Part shown: positions 18,242 through 27,181 of the stretch, in pieces
Numbering within the stretch: the first letter of the stretch is position 1
Layout: the number at the start of each line of letters is the position of its first letter
NCBI RefSeq assembly: GCF_011683955.1
Contig: NZ_JAAQPI010000004.1
Coordinates: 248,001-312,000, forward strand
Source of the DNA: Pseudomaricurvus alkylphenolicus
GTDB lineage: Bacteria > Pseudomonadota > Gammaproteobacteria > Pseudomonadales > Cellvibrionaceae
Direction: 5' to 3'
DNA: 64,000 nucleotides
Translations under genes and position numbers: made by a program
Notes under the pieces: model-generated
Seen by the model: the letters and a program-made list of their open reading frames with translations, nothing else
What the model was told of the DNA's origin: nothing
Databases searched by the model: none

Positions 18242-19780
18242 ATGCACCCAAGTCAATACGCGGCATCAACACCCGATACAGCCGCTGTTATTATGGCGGA
18301 CAGTGGCGAAACCTTGACCTATCGCCAACTGGATGATCGCTCTAACCAGCTCGCTCAACTGTTCCGTGCACAGGGTTTGGTTCGCGGTGATGTCATTGCG
18401 ATTTTGTTGGAAAACCATCCTCGCTATTTCGAAGCCTGTTGGGCCGCGCAAAGAAGCGGACTGTACTTTGTGGGCATCTCTTCGAAGCTGAACGCCGATG
18501 AGGCCGCCTATATCATCGAGGACTCAGAGGCGAAGCTGTTGATCACGTCTGCCGCCATGACGGACATTGCCGCACCGCTGGCCGAACGCCTGTCCCACGT
18601 CCATCTGTATATGCTAGATGGTGCCATTGATCCATACCAGAACTACGAGGCCAGTCTGGAAGAGTTCCTGGCACGACCTATTACCGATGAATCCGCCGGC
18701 AGCGACATGCTTTATTCATCCGGCACCACCGGCAGACCCAAGGGCATTAAACCCGCCTTGCCTGAGGCCGGCATCGACGCCGTTACACCTTTGCATCAGG
18801 TCATGACGCAGGTGCTTAAACTCAAACCAGGCTGCGTCTATCTGTCACCAGCGCCACTGTACCACTCCTCACCTCTTCGTTGGTGTATGGGCATTCATCG
18901 ACTCGGTGGCACCGTCGTGGTCATGGAGAAGTTCCGCGATGAACAGGTTCTACAGCTCATTGAACGCTATAAAGTTCAAAGTGCACAATTCGTGCCAACC
19001 CATTTTCAGCGGCTGTTAAAGCTGGAGTCGGCCACCAAGCAGAACTATGAACTCAACTCGTTGGAAGCGGTTGTGCACGCTGGTGCTCCTTGTGCCGCCA
19101 CCACCAAACGACAGATGATCGATTGGTGGGGCCCCATCATTCATGAGTTTTATGCTGGCACCGAGGGTAACGGACTTTGTTACATCAACTCAGAGCAGTG
19201 GCTCTCTCACCCCGGCTCAGTGGGCCGCCCAGTTGTGGGGAAGCTCCATATCTGCAACGACGAAGGTGAACCGGTTGCTCCCGGCGAAGAGGGCTTGATT
19301 TATTTCGAGGACGGCCCGCAATTTCATTATCACAATGATGCCCAAAAAACGGCAGAAGCACACAACCAACATGGGTGGTCAACCCTTGGTGACGTAGGAC
19401 GGGTCGACGAAGAGGGCTATCTCTATCTAACCGATCGAAAGAGTTTCATGATCATCTCAGGTGGCGTCAATGTCTATCCCCAGGAAATCGAAGATCTCTT
19501 CATCGCCCACCCCAAAGTCGCTGATGTGGCTGTCATTGGAGCACCCGATGAGGATATGGGCGAACGAGTTGTGGCCGTTATTCAACTCGAAGCAGGTCAT
19601 ACAGCTGGCGAGAGACTGAGCGAAGAACTCGTCAACTACGGCCGACAACATCTGTCTCACATTAAGGCGCCTCGACAGGTGGATTTTGTCAGCGAATTAC
19701 CTCGTCACGACACTGGAAAGCTCTACAAACGCCTGATCCGAGATCAGTATTGGCAGGGTCGAAATAGCAAGTTGATTTAG
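18242..19780 (+). CDS. Acyl-CoA synthetase (AMP-forming)
   Basis: This 512-residue member of the ANL superfamily has the phosphate loop YSSGTTGRPKG, the YAGTEGNG motif, the TLGDVGRVDEEGYLYLTDR hinge region and the C-terminal catalytic Lys in HDTGKLYKR. It makes an acyl-CoA from a carboxylic acid, ATP and CoA. An AGGACGG ribosome site precedes the ATG. It is last in the four-gene ThDP operon, 23 bases after the aldehyde dehydrogenase, and a strong terminator follows. The acid it uses is likely the product of that dehydrogenase. Confidence 0.93.
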   Translation: MHPSQYAASTPDTAAVIMADSGETLTYRQLDDRSNQLAQLFRAQGLVRGDVIAILLENHPRYFEACWAAQRSGLYFVGISSKLNADEAAYIIEDSEAKLLITSAAMTDIAAPLAERLSHVHLYMLDGAIDPYQNYEASLEEFLARPITDESAGSDMLYSSGTTGRPKGIKPALPEAGIDAVTPLHQVMTQVLKLKPGCVYLSPAPLYHSSPLRWCMGIHRLGGTVVVMEKFRDEQVLQLIERYKVQSAQFVPTHFQRLLKLESATKQNYELNSLEAVVHAGAPCAATTKRQMIDWWGPIIHEFYAGTEGNGLCYINSEQWLSHPGSVGRPVVGKLHICNDEGEPVAPGEEGLIYFEDGPQFHYHNDAQKTAEAHNQHGWSTLGDVGRVDEEGYLYLTDRKSFMIISGGVNVYPQEIEDLFIAHPKVADVAVIGAPDEDMGERVVAVIQLEAGHTAGERLSEELVNYGRQHLSHIKAPRQVDFVSELPRHDTGKLYKRLIRDQYWQGRNSKLI

Positions 19781-19836
19781 TCAGTAGCCACAGATGCAAT
19801 CATCAACTCTCCGCACTTCCCTACAGGAAGGTATTG

Positions 19837-19863
19837 GGGCCGGAGATCCGGCCCACCTTTTTT
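19837..19863 (+). terminator. Intrinsic terminator after the ThDP operon
   Basis: GGGCCGG (19837-19843) and CCGGCCC (19848-19854) form a 7-bp GC stem with a four-base loop, followed by ACC and six T's. It lies 57 bases after the acyl-CoA synthetase stop and separates the operon from the extradiol dioxygenase. Confidence 0.9.
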
Positions 19864-19967
19864 ACATCAATGGTTATCGGTGTTACCGATACCAGCGGTC
19901 TGACTTCTTGATTATGTTCCAGACCAAAATTCCCGTAAGTTAGTAGTCTCAAAAGAGGAGTCCAACA

Positions 19968-20840
19968 ATGGCAACATTAAGAAATTTAGGATACCTGGTG
20001 TTAGGTGTCAGTGACCTTCACGCCTGGAAACACTTCGCCACTGAAATCGTCGGATTTCAAATCGGTCGCGAAGACGAAAACCATGTCGCCTTGCGAATGG
20101 ACAACTTTGAACAACGCATTCTTTTGCAGAAAGACGATCGTGACGACATTATCGCTGCAGGGTGGTTACTGACAGACCCTGCAGAACTGGAGGCTTATGT
20201 TGAGCAGTTACGTGCGAGAGACGTTGAGGTTACCAAAGGTGACTCACAGCTGGCTAATCAGCGTCGAGTTGAGTCTATCTACTACTGCCAGGATCCCAAT
20301 GGCGTTCAGCAAGAATTTTTCTGCGGCCCCAAAATGGCACCGTCTACCGACCCCTTCTCCTCTAACAAAATTCACAGCAAATTTGTTACAGGAGATTTCG
20401 GTCTGGGTCACTTCGTACCGGTGGGTCCGGATTTGGAGCTCTCTAAGGATTTTTACATCAATAGAATGGGTCTGAAACTCTCAGGCTACATCAGCCCAAG
20501 CCCCGAAGTGACCGTCGTATTTACTCACGTGCCCAACGGTCGTTTTCATTCCCTGGCGACGGCTGCCATGCCCTCTCCCAAAACTCTCTTCCACATGGCA
20601 GTAGAAGTCGAGTCTCTTGACGATGTGGGTTACGCACTTGATCGTGCAAAAGCGGCTGGCATTGAAGTCACTGCAGATATGGGTCATCACCCCAATGCAA
20701 AGTCGATTTCCTTCTATATGAAGACTCCATCAGGGTTTGACATCGAGATTCTCAGCGGTGAGATCGTTATCGACGATGAGAACTGGCAGGCAGAAACCTA
20801 CCAGCAGTTTAGCGACTGGGGACATAAGCCACAGACCTGA
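19968..20840 (+). CDS. Type I extradiol ring-cleavage dioxygenase (VOC fold, BphC/HsaC-like)
   Basis: This enzyme cleaves a catechol-type ring next to the hydroxyls using Fe(II). Its 290 residues form two VOC modules, and the metal ligands of the family are present at the usual places: His148 (GLGHF), His209 (LFHMAVE) and Glu260 (GFDIE). The remaining active-site signature SISFYMKTPSGFDIE and the C-terminal DWGHKP are typical. AGAGGAG precedes the ATG. It is transcribed alone after a terminator. No ring hydroxylase lies beside it; the HsaA/HsaB-like pair at 28-32 kb could supply a catechol, but this link is inference. Confidence 0.92.
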   Translation: MATLRNLGYLVLGVSDLHAWKHFATEIVGFQIGREDENHVALRMDNFEQRILLQKDDRDDIIAAGWLLTDPAELEAYVEQLRARDVEVTKGDSQLANQRRVESIYYCQDPNGVQQEFFCGPKMAPSTDPFSSNKIHSKFVTGDFGLGHFVPVGPDLELSKDFYINRMGLKLSGYISPSPEVTVVFTHVPNGRFHSLATAAMPSPKTLFHMAVEVESLDDVGYALDRAKAAGIEVTADMGHHPNAKSISFYMKTPSGFDIEILSGEIVIDDENWQAETYQQFSDWGHKPQT

Positions 20841-20852
20841 CGATATTTTGCG

Positions 20853-20887
20853 GCCATGAGCGTATCGAGAATTCACTCGCTCATGGC
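20853..20887. terminator. Hairpin between convergent genes
   Basis: GCCATGAGCG (20853-20862) and CGCTCATGGC (20878-20887) are perfect inverted repeats 13 bases after the dioxygenase stop. The T-rich tail is weak (TTTGTCTT after a gap), so termination is probable rather than certain. Confidence 0.55.
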
Positions 20888-20915
20888 ACATACTTTGTCT
20901 TCAAAAGAGTCACTA

Positions 20916-20963
20916 TTCTCAATATAACCTTCGACCTTCCTTGGAGACTGATTATATTGAGAA
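20916..20963. repeat. 12-bp inverted repeat, probable terminator of the PHA genes
   Basis: TTCTCAATATAA (20916-20927) and TTATATTGAGAA (20952-20963) are perfect inverted repeats with a 24-base loop, 14 bases past the depolymerase stop. It is AT-rich and lacks a clear U-tract; it may end or stabilise the minus-strand transcript. Confidence 0.45.
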
Positions 20964-20976
20964 CAAATCAAGTTTA

Positions 20977-21765
20977 TTAGTGATCCAAAAACTTCGCGAG
21001 CATGGGTCCAACCAGATGCATCTCGTCGACAACTGCCAGATGGCCCGCTCCCTCGATAATTTCCAGTTTTGCGTTGGGAATGACCTTCGACAGAATCTTT
21101 GAATTGATCGGAGGAATTAGAGGATCATCGTCTCCAGAGATAACAAGAGTCGGCGCCACAATTTGATGAGCTCTAAATAACGTAGACCACGCGGTTCCAA
21201 CAGAGAGTTGCTTTAAGAATCCACCGAATGGGGGCCTGACACGACTGGCACGATAACGTTCGGCAAGCTCAGTATCCCGCGATGTGCGGCCTCCTACCAT
21301 CTTTGACGTCGAGTGCTTAAACAAACCTGGGACGATGAACCTTAGTGGGGACATTAAGGTCGCAAATGCGCGCGGGTCTCCTGGAATTCCACCAAATCCC
21401 CAGGTGGTAGACGCCAACACCAGTTTTCGGACTCTTTCCGGATAGGCAATTGCAACTTGCTGCGCTACGATCCCACCCATAGAGACACCTAGCACGTCCA
21501 CCTCGCCTTCGATTCCAAGTTCGTCGAGCAGTCCTACGGCTAAGCGTGCAATACGAGGTATAGGCACAGGAAGTCGTGGGCTTGGTGATCTCCCTGCACC
21601 AGGGGCGTCGAATGCCAGTGTTCTACAATCCAGTGCATCTCGCAACGGTTCCCAGTTTTCAAGGTTTCCGCCTAACCCATTAATTAGCAGTAAAGGACGA
21701 CCATCCCCGCTAAGCGAAGCATAGAGTTCATGTCCAAAAACGCTAACCATTTCCGATTGGTTCAT
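20977..21765 (-). CDS. phaZ: Intracellular PHA depolymerase-like alpha/beta hydrolase (PhaZ-like)
   Basis: This 262-residue hydrolase has the nucleophile elbow GVSMGG, the Asp in SGDDDPLIP and the His in GAGHLAV. The overall sequence, with NGLGGNLENWEPL, TLAFDAPGAGRSPSP and the GDDDPLIPPIN segment, follows the medium-chain PHA depolymerases of Pseudomonas. Its start overlaps the stop of the PHA synthase gene (TAATG), so the two are translationally coupled, as synthase and depolymerase neighbours are in Pseudomonas. It probably breaks stored PHA into 3-hydroxy acids. A ring-fission hydrolase is the alternative, given the dioxygenase next door. Confidence 0.75.
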   Translation of the reverse strand: MNQSEMVSVFGHELYASLSGDGRPLLLINGLGGNLENWEPLRDALDCRTLAFDAPGAGRSPSPRLPVPIPRIARLAVGLLDELGIEGEVDVLGVSMGGIVAQQVAIAYPERVRKLVLASTTWGFGGIPGDPRAFATLMSPLRFIVPGLFKHSTSKMVGGRTSRDTELAERYRASRVRPPFGGFLKQLSVGTAWSTLFRAHQIVAPTLVISGDDDPLIPPINSKILSKVIPNAKLEIIEGAGHLAVVDEMHLVGPMLAKFLDH

Positions 21766-23489
21766 TATCCTTTCTCCATTACGTATATTCCTGGAGCTGG
21801 CAATATTGGGGGATATTTCCTCGAGCCCGCGCTGTGTGAGGCGGGGATCTTATCTCCTGCGCGATCAAGCAACCAATTCTGCCAATCTTGCCACCAACTT
21901 TCGTTTATCAAAACGGATTCCTTCAGCCAATCCTCGATTGGTCCGTTTGGGTCAAAGCCTTCATTGATTCGGTAAAATGCTTTCGGATGACCTAAAGAGT
22001 TAACCATACATTGAACATGCCCGCCTGAAACAAGAGCAAAGCGCTTTTTCCCTCGAAATAAACGCATGCTGTAGTAGGTGCTTTGCCAAGGGACAGTATC
22101 GTCGGCCATCGCGCCTACGGTATAACTGTCTATATTGATTTCTTCAAAGCTGACAGTATCGTTCAAGATCTTAACGGTTGCCCCCTTAGTGAAAGATTGG
22201 TACAGCATACTCTTTAGTAGATCTGAATGGAGCCCAGCCGGCATATTTGTGACATCCATGTTCCAAGCAAGAACTTCGGTGCCCGGCGGCTCTTTTCCAA
22301 GCAAGTAATTGTTAACTCCCATGTTCCAGATCAACTCGTGAGATCGCATCATTGAAAAAGAGCGCATTAGAGAACGTCCACTAAGAACACCATTTTCAGT
22401 AGTTTGCTCAATCGCCCTTTCGACCGATTTCTCATCCAACAACGCGGCAAATTGCGATGGATAGCTACTATCGATTCCCGCAACAAGAAAAGTGACAGCA
22501 TGAACTAACCGAACTTTCTTCTTCGCATGATAGGCTAACATCAGCGCTGCAGTAACCCCTGATCCGCACATTACGGCAAGATTCAGATCAGGAAAGCCAG
22601 AGATTTCGGATACCACCTGGCAAGCTTCATTCAGAGATGAAACATATGTCTCCAGGTTCCAATCCCTGTGTTCAGATTGAGGATTACGCCAGCTGATCAT
22701 ATAAACACGAAAACCGCTCTGAACAATCCATTCCACCAGACTCTTCCCTGGCGCGAGATCTAGCGCGTAGTACTTATTTACTGTCGAAGGTCCTATCAAG
22801 AGCGGCCGCTCGTAGACTTCTTCAGTCTGTGGAGCGTATTCAATGATTTCGAAGACAGGGCTACGGTATACGACTGAACCTTCTGTAATTGCCAGATTTT
22901 TTCCAACATTGTAGGCATCGCTCTTGGCCATTGAAGGCATGGCGCCATTATTGACTACATCATCGACAAATTGACGAAGCCCTGTTATTAGAGATGCCCC
23001 TCCGGTTTCTAGTGCACGAATCTGTGCGGCTGGATTGGTCCAAAAGAAGTTGGTTGGTGACATTCCTTCTGCAATCAAATTGGCAAGCGTCTTTGCTCTC
23101 GCTGACTTTTCATTGCTGAGAGACCCATCAACGGATTTCTGGATCACCTCCCGAGTTAGCCAATATTGGTTAGCAAGACATCTGAAGAGCAAATTCTCCT
23201 TGTATGCAGGGTGGGAAAACCTGGGGTCACTGGGGTGGTGATCTAGATTCAAGAGATGTTGAAGATTATCAAAGGAGCCAACTGCCGCCTCTTTCAGAAG
23301 ATCCCGAACCAACCTGGGATTGCCAGCCAATCCAGATGCCCAATCCTTGAAGGTGTCGAATAAAATACTGCCAGCGGGCGGCAGAAGAGGGTTAGGTCCG
23401 ATTTTCGCCCTTAATTGTGTGGTTAAAGCGTCCAAGTTACGGACGTCGAAATTGATAGTTCTGTTGTTCTTGGATTTGCCTTTCGCCAT
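21765..23489 (-). CDS. phaC: Poly(3-hydroxyalkanoate) synthase, class II-like
   Basis: PHA synthase polymerises 3-hydroxyacyl-CoA into storage granules. Its 574 residues follow class II enzymes throughout: VVNNGAMPS, VGKNLAITEGSVVYR, RPLLIGPSTVNKYY, VYMISWRNP, IWNMGVNNYLLG and the end PGIYVMEKG. The catalytic triad is visible as Cys308, Asp463 (MADDTVPWQS) and His491 (VSGGHVQC). The usual lipase-like box GxCxGG is altered to VMCGSG, so the small residue two before Cys is Val and the glycines are shifted. The neighbouring gene encodes the depolymerase, and FadB/FadA genes upstream could supply or recycle the monomers. Confidence 0.88.
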   Translation of the reverse strand: MAKGKSKNNRTINFDVRNLDALTTQLRAKIGPNPLLPPAGSILFDTFKDWASGLAGNPRLVRDLLKEAAVGSFDNLQHLLNLDHHPSDPRFSHPAYKENLLFRCLANQYWLTREVIQKSVDGSLSNEKSARAKTLANLIAEGMSPTNFFWTNPAAQIRALETGGASLITGLRQFVDDVVNNGAMPSMAKSDAYNVGKNLAITEGSVVYRSPVFEIIEYAPQTEEVYERPLLIGPSTVNKYYALDLAPGKSLVEWIVQSGFRVYMISWRNPQSEHRDWNLETYVSSLNEACQVVSEISGFPDLNLAVMCGSGVTAALMLAYHAKKKVRLVHAVTFLVAGIDSSYPSQFAALLDEKSVERAIEQTTENGVLSGRSLMRSFSMMRSHELIWNMGVNNYLLGKEPPGTEVLAWNMDVTNMPAGLHSDLLKSMLYQSFTKGATVKILNDTVSFEEINIDSYTVGAMADDTVPWQSTYYSMRLFRGKKRFALVSGGHVQCMVNSLGHPKAFYRINEGFDPNGPIEDWLKESVLINESWWQDWQNWLLDRAGDKIPASHSAGSRKYPPILPAPGIYVMEKG

Positions 23490-23643
23490 AGTAACAGTCC
23501 CTCGATAGTAAGACTACGATACTATGTACACTCAACTTGAACTAGTGGGTATTACAGAATCGAACTATCAATCTTACTGATATACCCAAGTGAAATTTTC
23601 TTACATAATTTTTAAAAAGTTACCCTCTGGATCACCATAAGCT

Positions 23644-23685
23644 GGGAAAGGACGCCGCCATGATAAATGATAGCAGCGCCTTTCC
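23644..23685 (-). terminator. Imperfect hairpin after the fadB-like gene
   Basis: GGAAAGG at 23645-23651 pairs with CCTTTCC at 23679-23685, extended inward by CGC/GCG around a one-base bulge. It lies 24 bases beyond the stop of the minus-strand fadB-like gene. There is no strong T-run. Confidence 0.4.
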
Positions 23686-23708
23686 TTGTGACCTGCTGTA
23701 CGGCTCGG

Positions 23709-25856
23709 TCAGTTGAACTCTCGACCTTCGGCCAGCGTAGCAGATACGATCAGCGGGGCCCTAAAACGCTCGCCGTATCGAGCTTGCAGTTCGGAACATC
23801 GATCAATAAAACGTTGCAGACCGTAAGTGTTAACAAACTGTAGATACCCGCCTGTCCAGGTTGGAGCACCGATACCCAATAAAGAGCCAATATTTCCGTC
23901 CGCGACAGATCTCAGAACGCTGGACTCCAGACACTTCAGGCTCTCAATGACCGGACGAAACAGCAGACGATCCTTGATATCCTGTTCGGGAATGTCTACC
24001 TCGGGCTTGTACCAGGTTTCCAGCACCTCCTGTGACAAAGACTTGGATCCGTCCTCGTTATAGTCGTAAAAGCCACCCCCGTGGTGACGCCCCTTTCGAT
24101 CAAATTTGTCGACCATGGTTGCCATTACATCAAAGAGTTGGTCCTGCTCTCCCCATTTACCAAACACTCCGATTTCCTTCCAGTCGCACAGCATCTTGTA
24201 GGTTAACTGATGGCTGATTTCGTCAGACATGGTTATGGGACCAACGGGGAAGCCAGTGGCTTTACCAAGATTATCGATTCGCGTCGGGTGCAGCCCTTCT
24301 TCAAGCATGCGGATGCCCTCATCAACCGAAGTGGAGAACACGCGAGAGGTGTAGAACTGTAGAGAGTCATTGACCACTATAGGAGTTTTGCCAATCTGGC
24401 GGGCAAAATCAAAAGCGCGGGCCAAGGTTTCATCGCTTGTTTCTTTGCCACAGATCAGTTCGATCAGAGGCATTTTATCGACCGGGGAAAAGAAATGGAT
24501 GCCAATGAAATTTTCAGGCCGTTGACTAACCTCTGCCAGTTGAGTGATCGGCAGGCTCGACGTATTGGTTCCCCAGATACCCTTGTCGGCCAGGAACGGC
24601 TCGGTTTGTTTAGTGATTTTGTGTTTGAGGTTCATGACTTCAAACACGGCCTCAATAATCAGGTCACAGCCTCGAAGGTCTTCGTCATTGGCGCTGGGAG
24701 TAATCAACTCGAGGATTTTATTTTTGCGAGCGTCGTCCAAACGGCCGCGACGTACCCGCTTTGATAACAGCTTGTCCGAATACGCCTTGCCTTTCTCGGC
24801 AGCGTCCAGCGATATATCCTTGAGTACCACCTCGATCCCTGCCATGGCAGCGCAATAGGCGATGCCCTGGCCCATCATGCCAGCCCCCAGAATACCCAAT
24901 TTCCTTACCTGGCTCGGGGGAATGTCCTTTGGTCGACTGCTGCCGCCATTCACCTGATTCATCTGAAAGAAGAAGCTGGTGATCATGTTCTTGGCTTCGG
25001 GCGTCATAACCAGTCTTGTCATCGCGCGACTTTCGATGCGAAGCGCCGTATCCGGGTCCACACGTGTGGCTTCGACTGCGCAGTCCAAAATGGCTTCCGG
25101 GGCGGGCAGCAGGCCACGAGTTTTACTGGTTACACCAGCTGGTGCGACACTGATAAGCTGTGCAACTTTAGGATGATTAGCATTGCCACCGGGAATTTTG
25201 AAGCCTTTGATATCCCAGGGTTGTATAGCGGCCAACTGGTTATTCTTGTTTCGCAATATGTGGTGCTTTGCTTGCGGAAGCAGGTCTTGTAAATCGTCAA
25301 CGAGTTGATGAATCAAGCCAGCTTTCAGTGCCGCTTCAGCGTTCACTTTTTTGCCTTCAAGCAGATATGGCAATGCCACCTCAAGGCCCAGAAGATTGAC
25401 CAAACGGACAATGCCACCACCACCAGGTAACAGCCCCAGGCTGACTTCAGGAAGACCCAGTTGAACCGAATTGTGGTTATAGGCAATCCGGTGATTACAC
25501 GCCAGGCAGATTTCATACCCACCACCCAAGGCTGCACCATTGATCGCAGCCACTACGGGTACGGGCAGCTTTTCCAAGCGGCGCAGTTGTGATTTCACAC
25601 TTTCCGTGGTTTGGAAAAAGGCTTGTTCCTGCCCAGGCTGAGCCTCTAATAAACTATTGAGGTCGCCTCCAGCAAAGAAGGTCTTCTTGGCGGATGCGAA
25701 AACGACACCCGTCAGGTTTTCTTCGCTTTCCAGCCGTTCTACGACGCCGGCCATCGCGTCGCGATACTCGTCGTTCATGGCATTGACCGGGCCAGTCATA
25801 TCCATAGTAATGACCACAATGCCATCGACGTCCTTTTGGTAGTTGAATACACTCAT
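23709..25856 (-). CDS. fadJ: Fatty-acid oxidation complex alpha subunit (enoyl-CoA hydratase / 3-hydroxyacyl-CoA dehydrogenase)
   Basis: This 715-residue two-function enzyme hydrates enoyl-CoA and oxidises the 3-hydroxyacyl-CoA. The N-terminal crotonase domain has the oxyanion loop GAALGGGYE and the catalytic Glu in GLPEVSLGLLPGGGG; the NAD-binding fold begins GILGAGMMGQGIAY near residue 325, and IHFFSPVDKMPL follows. The start is the ATG at 25856, one base past the thiolase stop; an upstream TTG at 25871 overlaps the thiolase and is less likely. Gene order thiolase-alpha, the reverse of E. coli fadBA, suits a stand-alone beta-oxidation unit for side-chain or acyl-CoA breakdown. FadB and FadJ subtypes are not resolved. 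Confidence 0.9.
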   Translation of the reverse strand: MSVFNYQKDVDGIVVITMDMTGPVNAMNDEYRDAMAGVVERLESEENLTGVVFASAKKTFFAGGDLNSLLEAQPGQEQAFFQTTESVKSQLRRLEKLPVPVVAAINGAALGGGYEICLACNHRIAYNHNSVQLGLPEVSLGLLPGGGGIVRLVNLLGLEVALPYLLEGKKVNAEAALKAGLIHQLVDDLQDLLPQAKHHILRNKNNQLAAIQPWDIKGFKIPGGNANHPKVAQLISVAPAGVTSKTRGLLPAPEAILDCAVEATRVDPDTALRIESRAMTRLVMTPEAKNMITSFFFQMNQVNGGSSRPKDIPPSQVRKLGILGAGMMGQGIAYCAAMAGIEVVLKDISLDAAEKGKAYSDKLLSKRVRRGRLDDARKNKILELITPSANDEDLRGCDLIIEAVFEVMNLKHKITKQTEPFLADKGIWGTNTSSLPITQLAEVSQRPENFIGIHFFSPVDKMPLIELICGKETSDETLARAFDFARQIGKTPIVVNDSLQFYTSRVFSTSVDEGIRMLEEGLHPTRIDNLGKATGFPVGPITMSDEISHQLTYKMLCDWKEIGVFGKWGEQDQLFDVMATMVDKFDRKGRHHGGGFYDYNEDGSKSLSQEVLETWYKPEVDIPEQDIKDRLLFRPVIESLKCLESSVLRSVADGNIGSLLGIGAPTWTGGYLQFVNTYGLQRFIDRCSELQARYGERFRAPLIVSATLAEGREFN

Positions 25857-25857
25857 T

Positions 25858-27069
25858 TTATACTCTCTCAATAATCGTTGAAATTCCCATGCCGCCGCCT
25901 ACACAGAGTGACAGCATCGCGCGCTTCAACTGGCGCCGTTCCAGCTCATCGAGCATGGTGCTGACCAACATACCGCCGGTAGCGCCCAATGGGTGACCCA
26001 GTGCCATGGCGCCACCGCACACGTTGGTGACGTCGTGACTAATGTCCAGATCCTTCATATATCTAGCCACTACGGCCGCAAAGGCCTCGTTGATCTCCCA
26101 CAAATCAATATCAGACTTCTTCAGTCCGGCTTTATCCAGGCAACGTTTAGCGGCGGGGCCGGGGCCAACCAGCATAATAACCGGGTCGGTAGCCAGAACC
26201 GCGGTGGCCAGAATTCGACCTCGGGGTGCCAAACCCAGGTCTTTTCCTGCTTTTTCGCTGCCGATCAGCACTGCACTGGCGCCATCAACGATGCCAGAAG
26301 AATTGCCTGGCGTGTGCACATGGTTGATGCGATCCAGGGTGTTGTACTTGCGCATTACCACTTCATCGAAGCCCAGCTGAGTGCCCATCTGTTCGAATGA
26401 AGGCCTCAGATCGGCCAGGTCTTCGGCCGTGGTGTGGGGTTTGATGAAGTCATCCTGCGCCAGAATGGTGATGCCATTGACATCTTTGACAGGGATCACG
26501 GATTCCGCAAAATACCCGCTGTCGCGAGCATGGGCAGCACGACGTTGTGATTCCAGGGCCAGTGCATCCATATCTTCGCGTGACCAACCTTCCAGGGTCG
26601 CAATGGTATCGGCGCCGATACCTTGCGGTGCAAACCCACTTTTGAATTGCAAGGCTGGATCGCCCGTCATGGGCCCACCACTACTGCCCATGGGCACACG
26701 CGACATACACTCGACACCGCCGGCCACGATCAAGTCTTCCCAGCCAGAGGCCACTTTCTGAGCGGCGCTGTTAACCGCTTCCAGCCCCGACGCACAAAAC
26801 CGATCTAACTGCAGACCCGGTACTGACTCATCCCAGCCGGCGTTCTGGACAATCATCTTGGTGATCACACCACCCTGTTCAGCAACAGGTGTCGTGCAGC
26901 CCATGATCACATCATCAACGTAGCGTGTGTCCAGATCGTGTCGTTTTTGCAGGGCGGTCAGCAGCCCTGCACCGAGATCGACAGGCTTGACCTCGTGCAG
27001 TGAACCATCTTTTTTCCCTTTACTGCGAGGGGTTCGCACCGCATCGTATATGAAAGCTTGGTGTGTCAT
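25858..27069 (-). CDS. Acetyl-CoA acetyltransferase / 3-ketoacyl-CoA thiolase
   Basis: This 403-residue thiolase has the nucleophilic Cys in [14 protein letters not shown] (about residue 92), the NEAFAAV segment, the active His in [15 protein letters not shown] and the second Cys in LCVGGGMG. It cleaves 3-ketoacyl-CoA to acetyl-CoA and a shorter acyl-CoA. It is directly followed by the FadB/FadJ-like gene with one base between them, so the pair forms one beta-oxidation operon. Regulation by the TetR protein upstream at 27838 is plausible, as both are on the same strand 112 bases apart. Confidence 0.93.
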   Translation of the reverse strand: MTHQAFIYDAVRTPRSKGKKDGSLHEVKPVDLGAGLLTALQKRHDLDTRYVDDVIMGCTTPVAEQGGVITKMIVQNAGWDESVPGLQLDRFCASGLEAVNSAAQKVASGWEDLIVAGGVECMSRVPMGSSGGPMTGDPALQFKSGFAPQGIGADTIATLEGWSREDMDALALESQRRAAHARDSGYFAESVIPVKDVNGITILAQDDFIKPHTTAEDLADLRPSFEQMGTQLGFDEVVMRKYNTLDRINHVHTPGNSSGIVDGASAVLIGSEKAGKDLGLAPRGRILATAVLATDPVIMLVGPGPAAKRCLDKAGLKKSDIDLWEINEAFAAVVARYMKDLDISHDVTNVCGGAMALGHPLGATGGMLVSTMLDELERRQLKRAMLSLCVGGGMGISTIIERV

Positions 27070-27181
27070 GTCAGGGGGGTACTCCGTAAAGCCGTGTTGC
27101 AGACGCTGACGTGTGTCAGCTCATCACACTAGAGTACTGCCCGTGAGGCTGGGGGGAAATTGATATTCTGTAAGTCAGCTA

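Noticed and set aside
23490-23708. Possible small gene between the PHA synthase and FadB-like genes
   Set aside because: No frame with a start, ribosome site and plausible composition; only a hairpin near 23644 was found.
24979-27109. Plus-strand frames opposite the beta-oxidation genes
   Set aside because: They are shadows of the FadB/FadA-type enzymes, which carry complete motifs.
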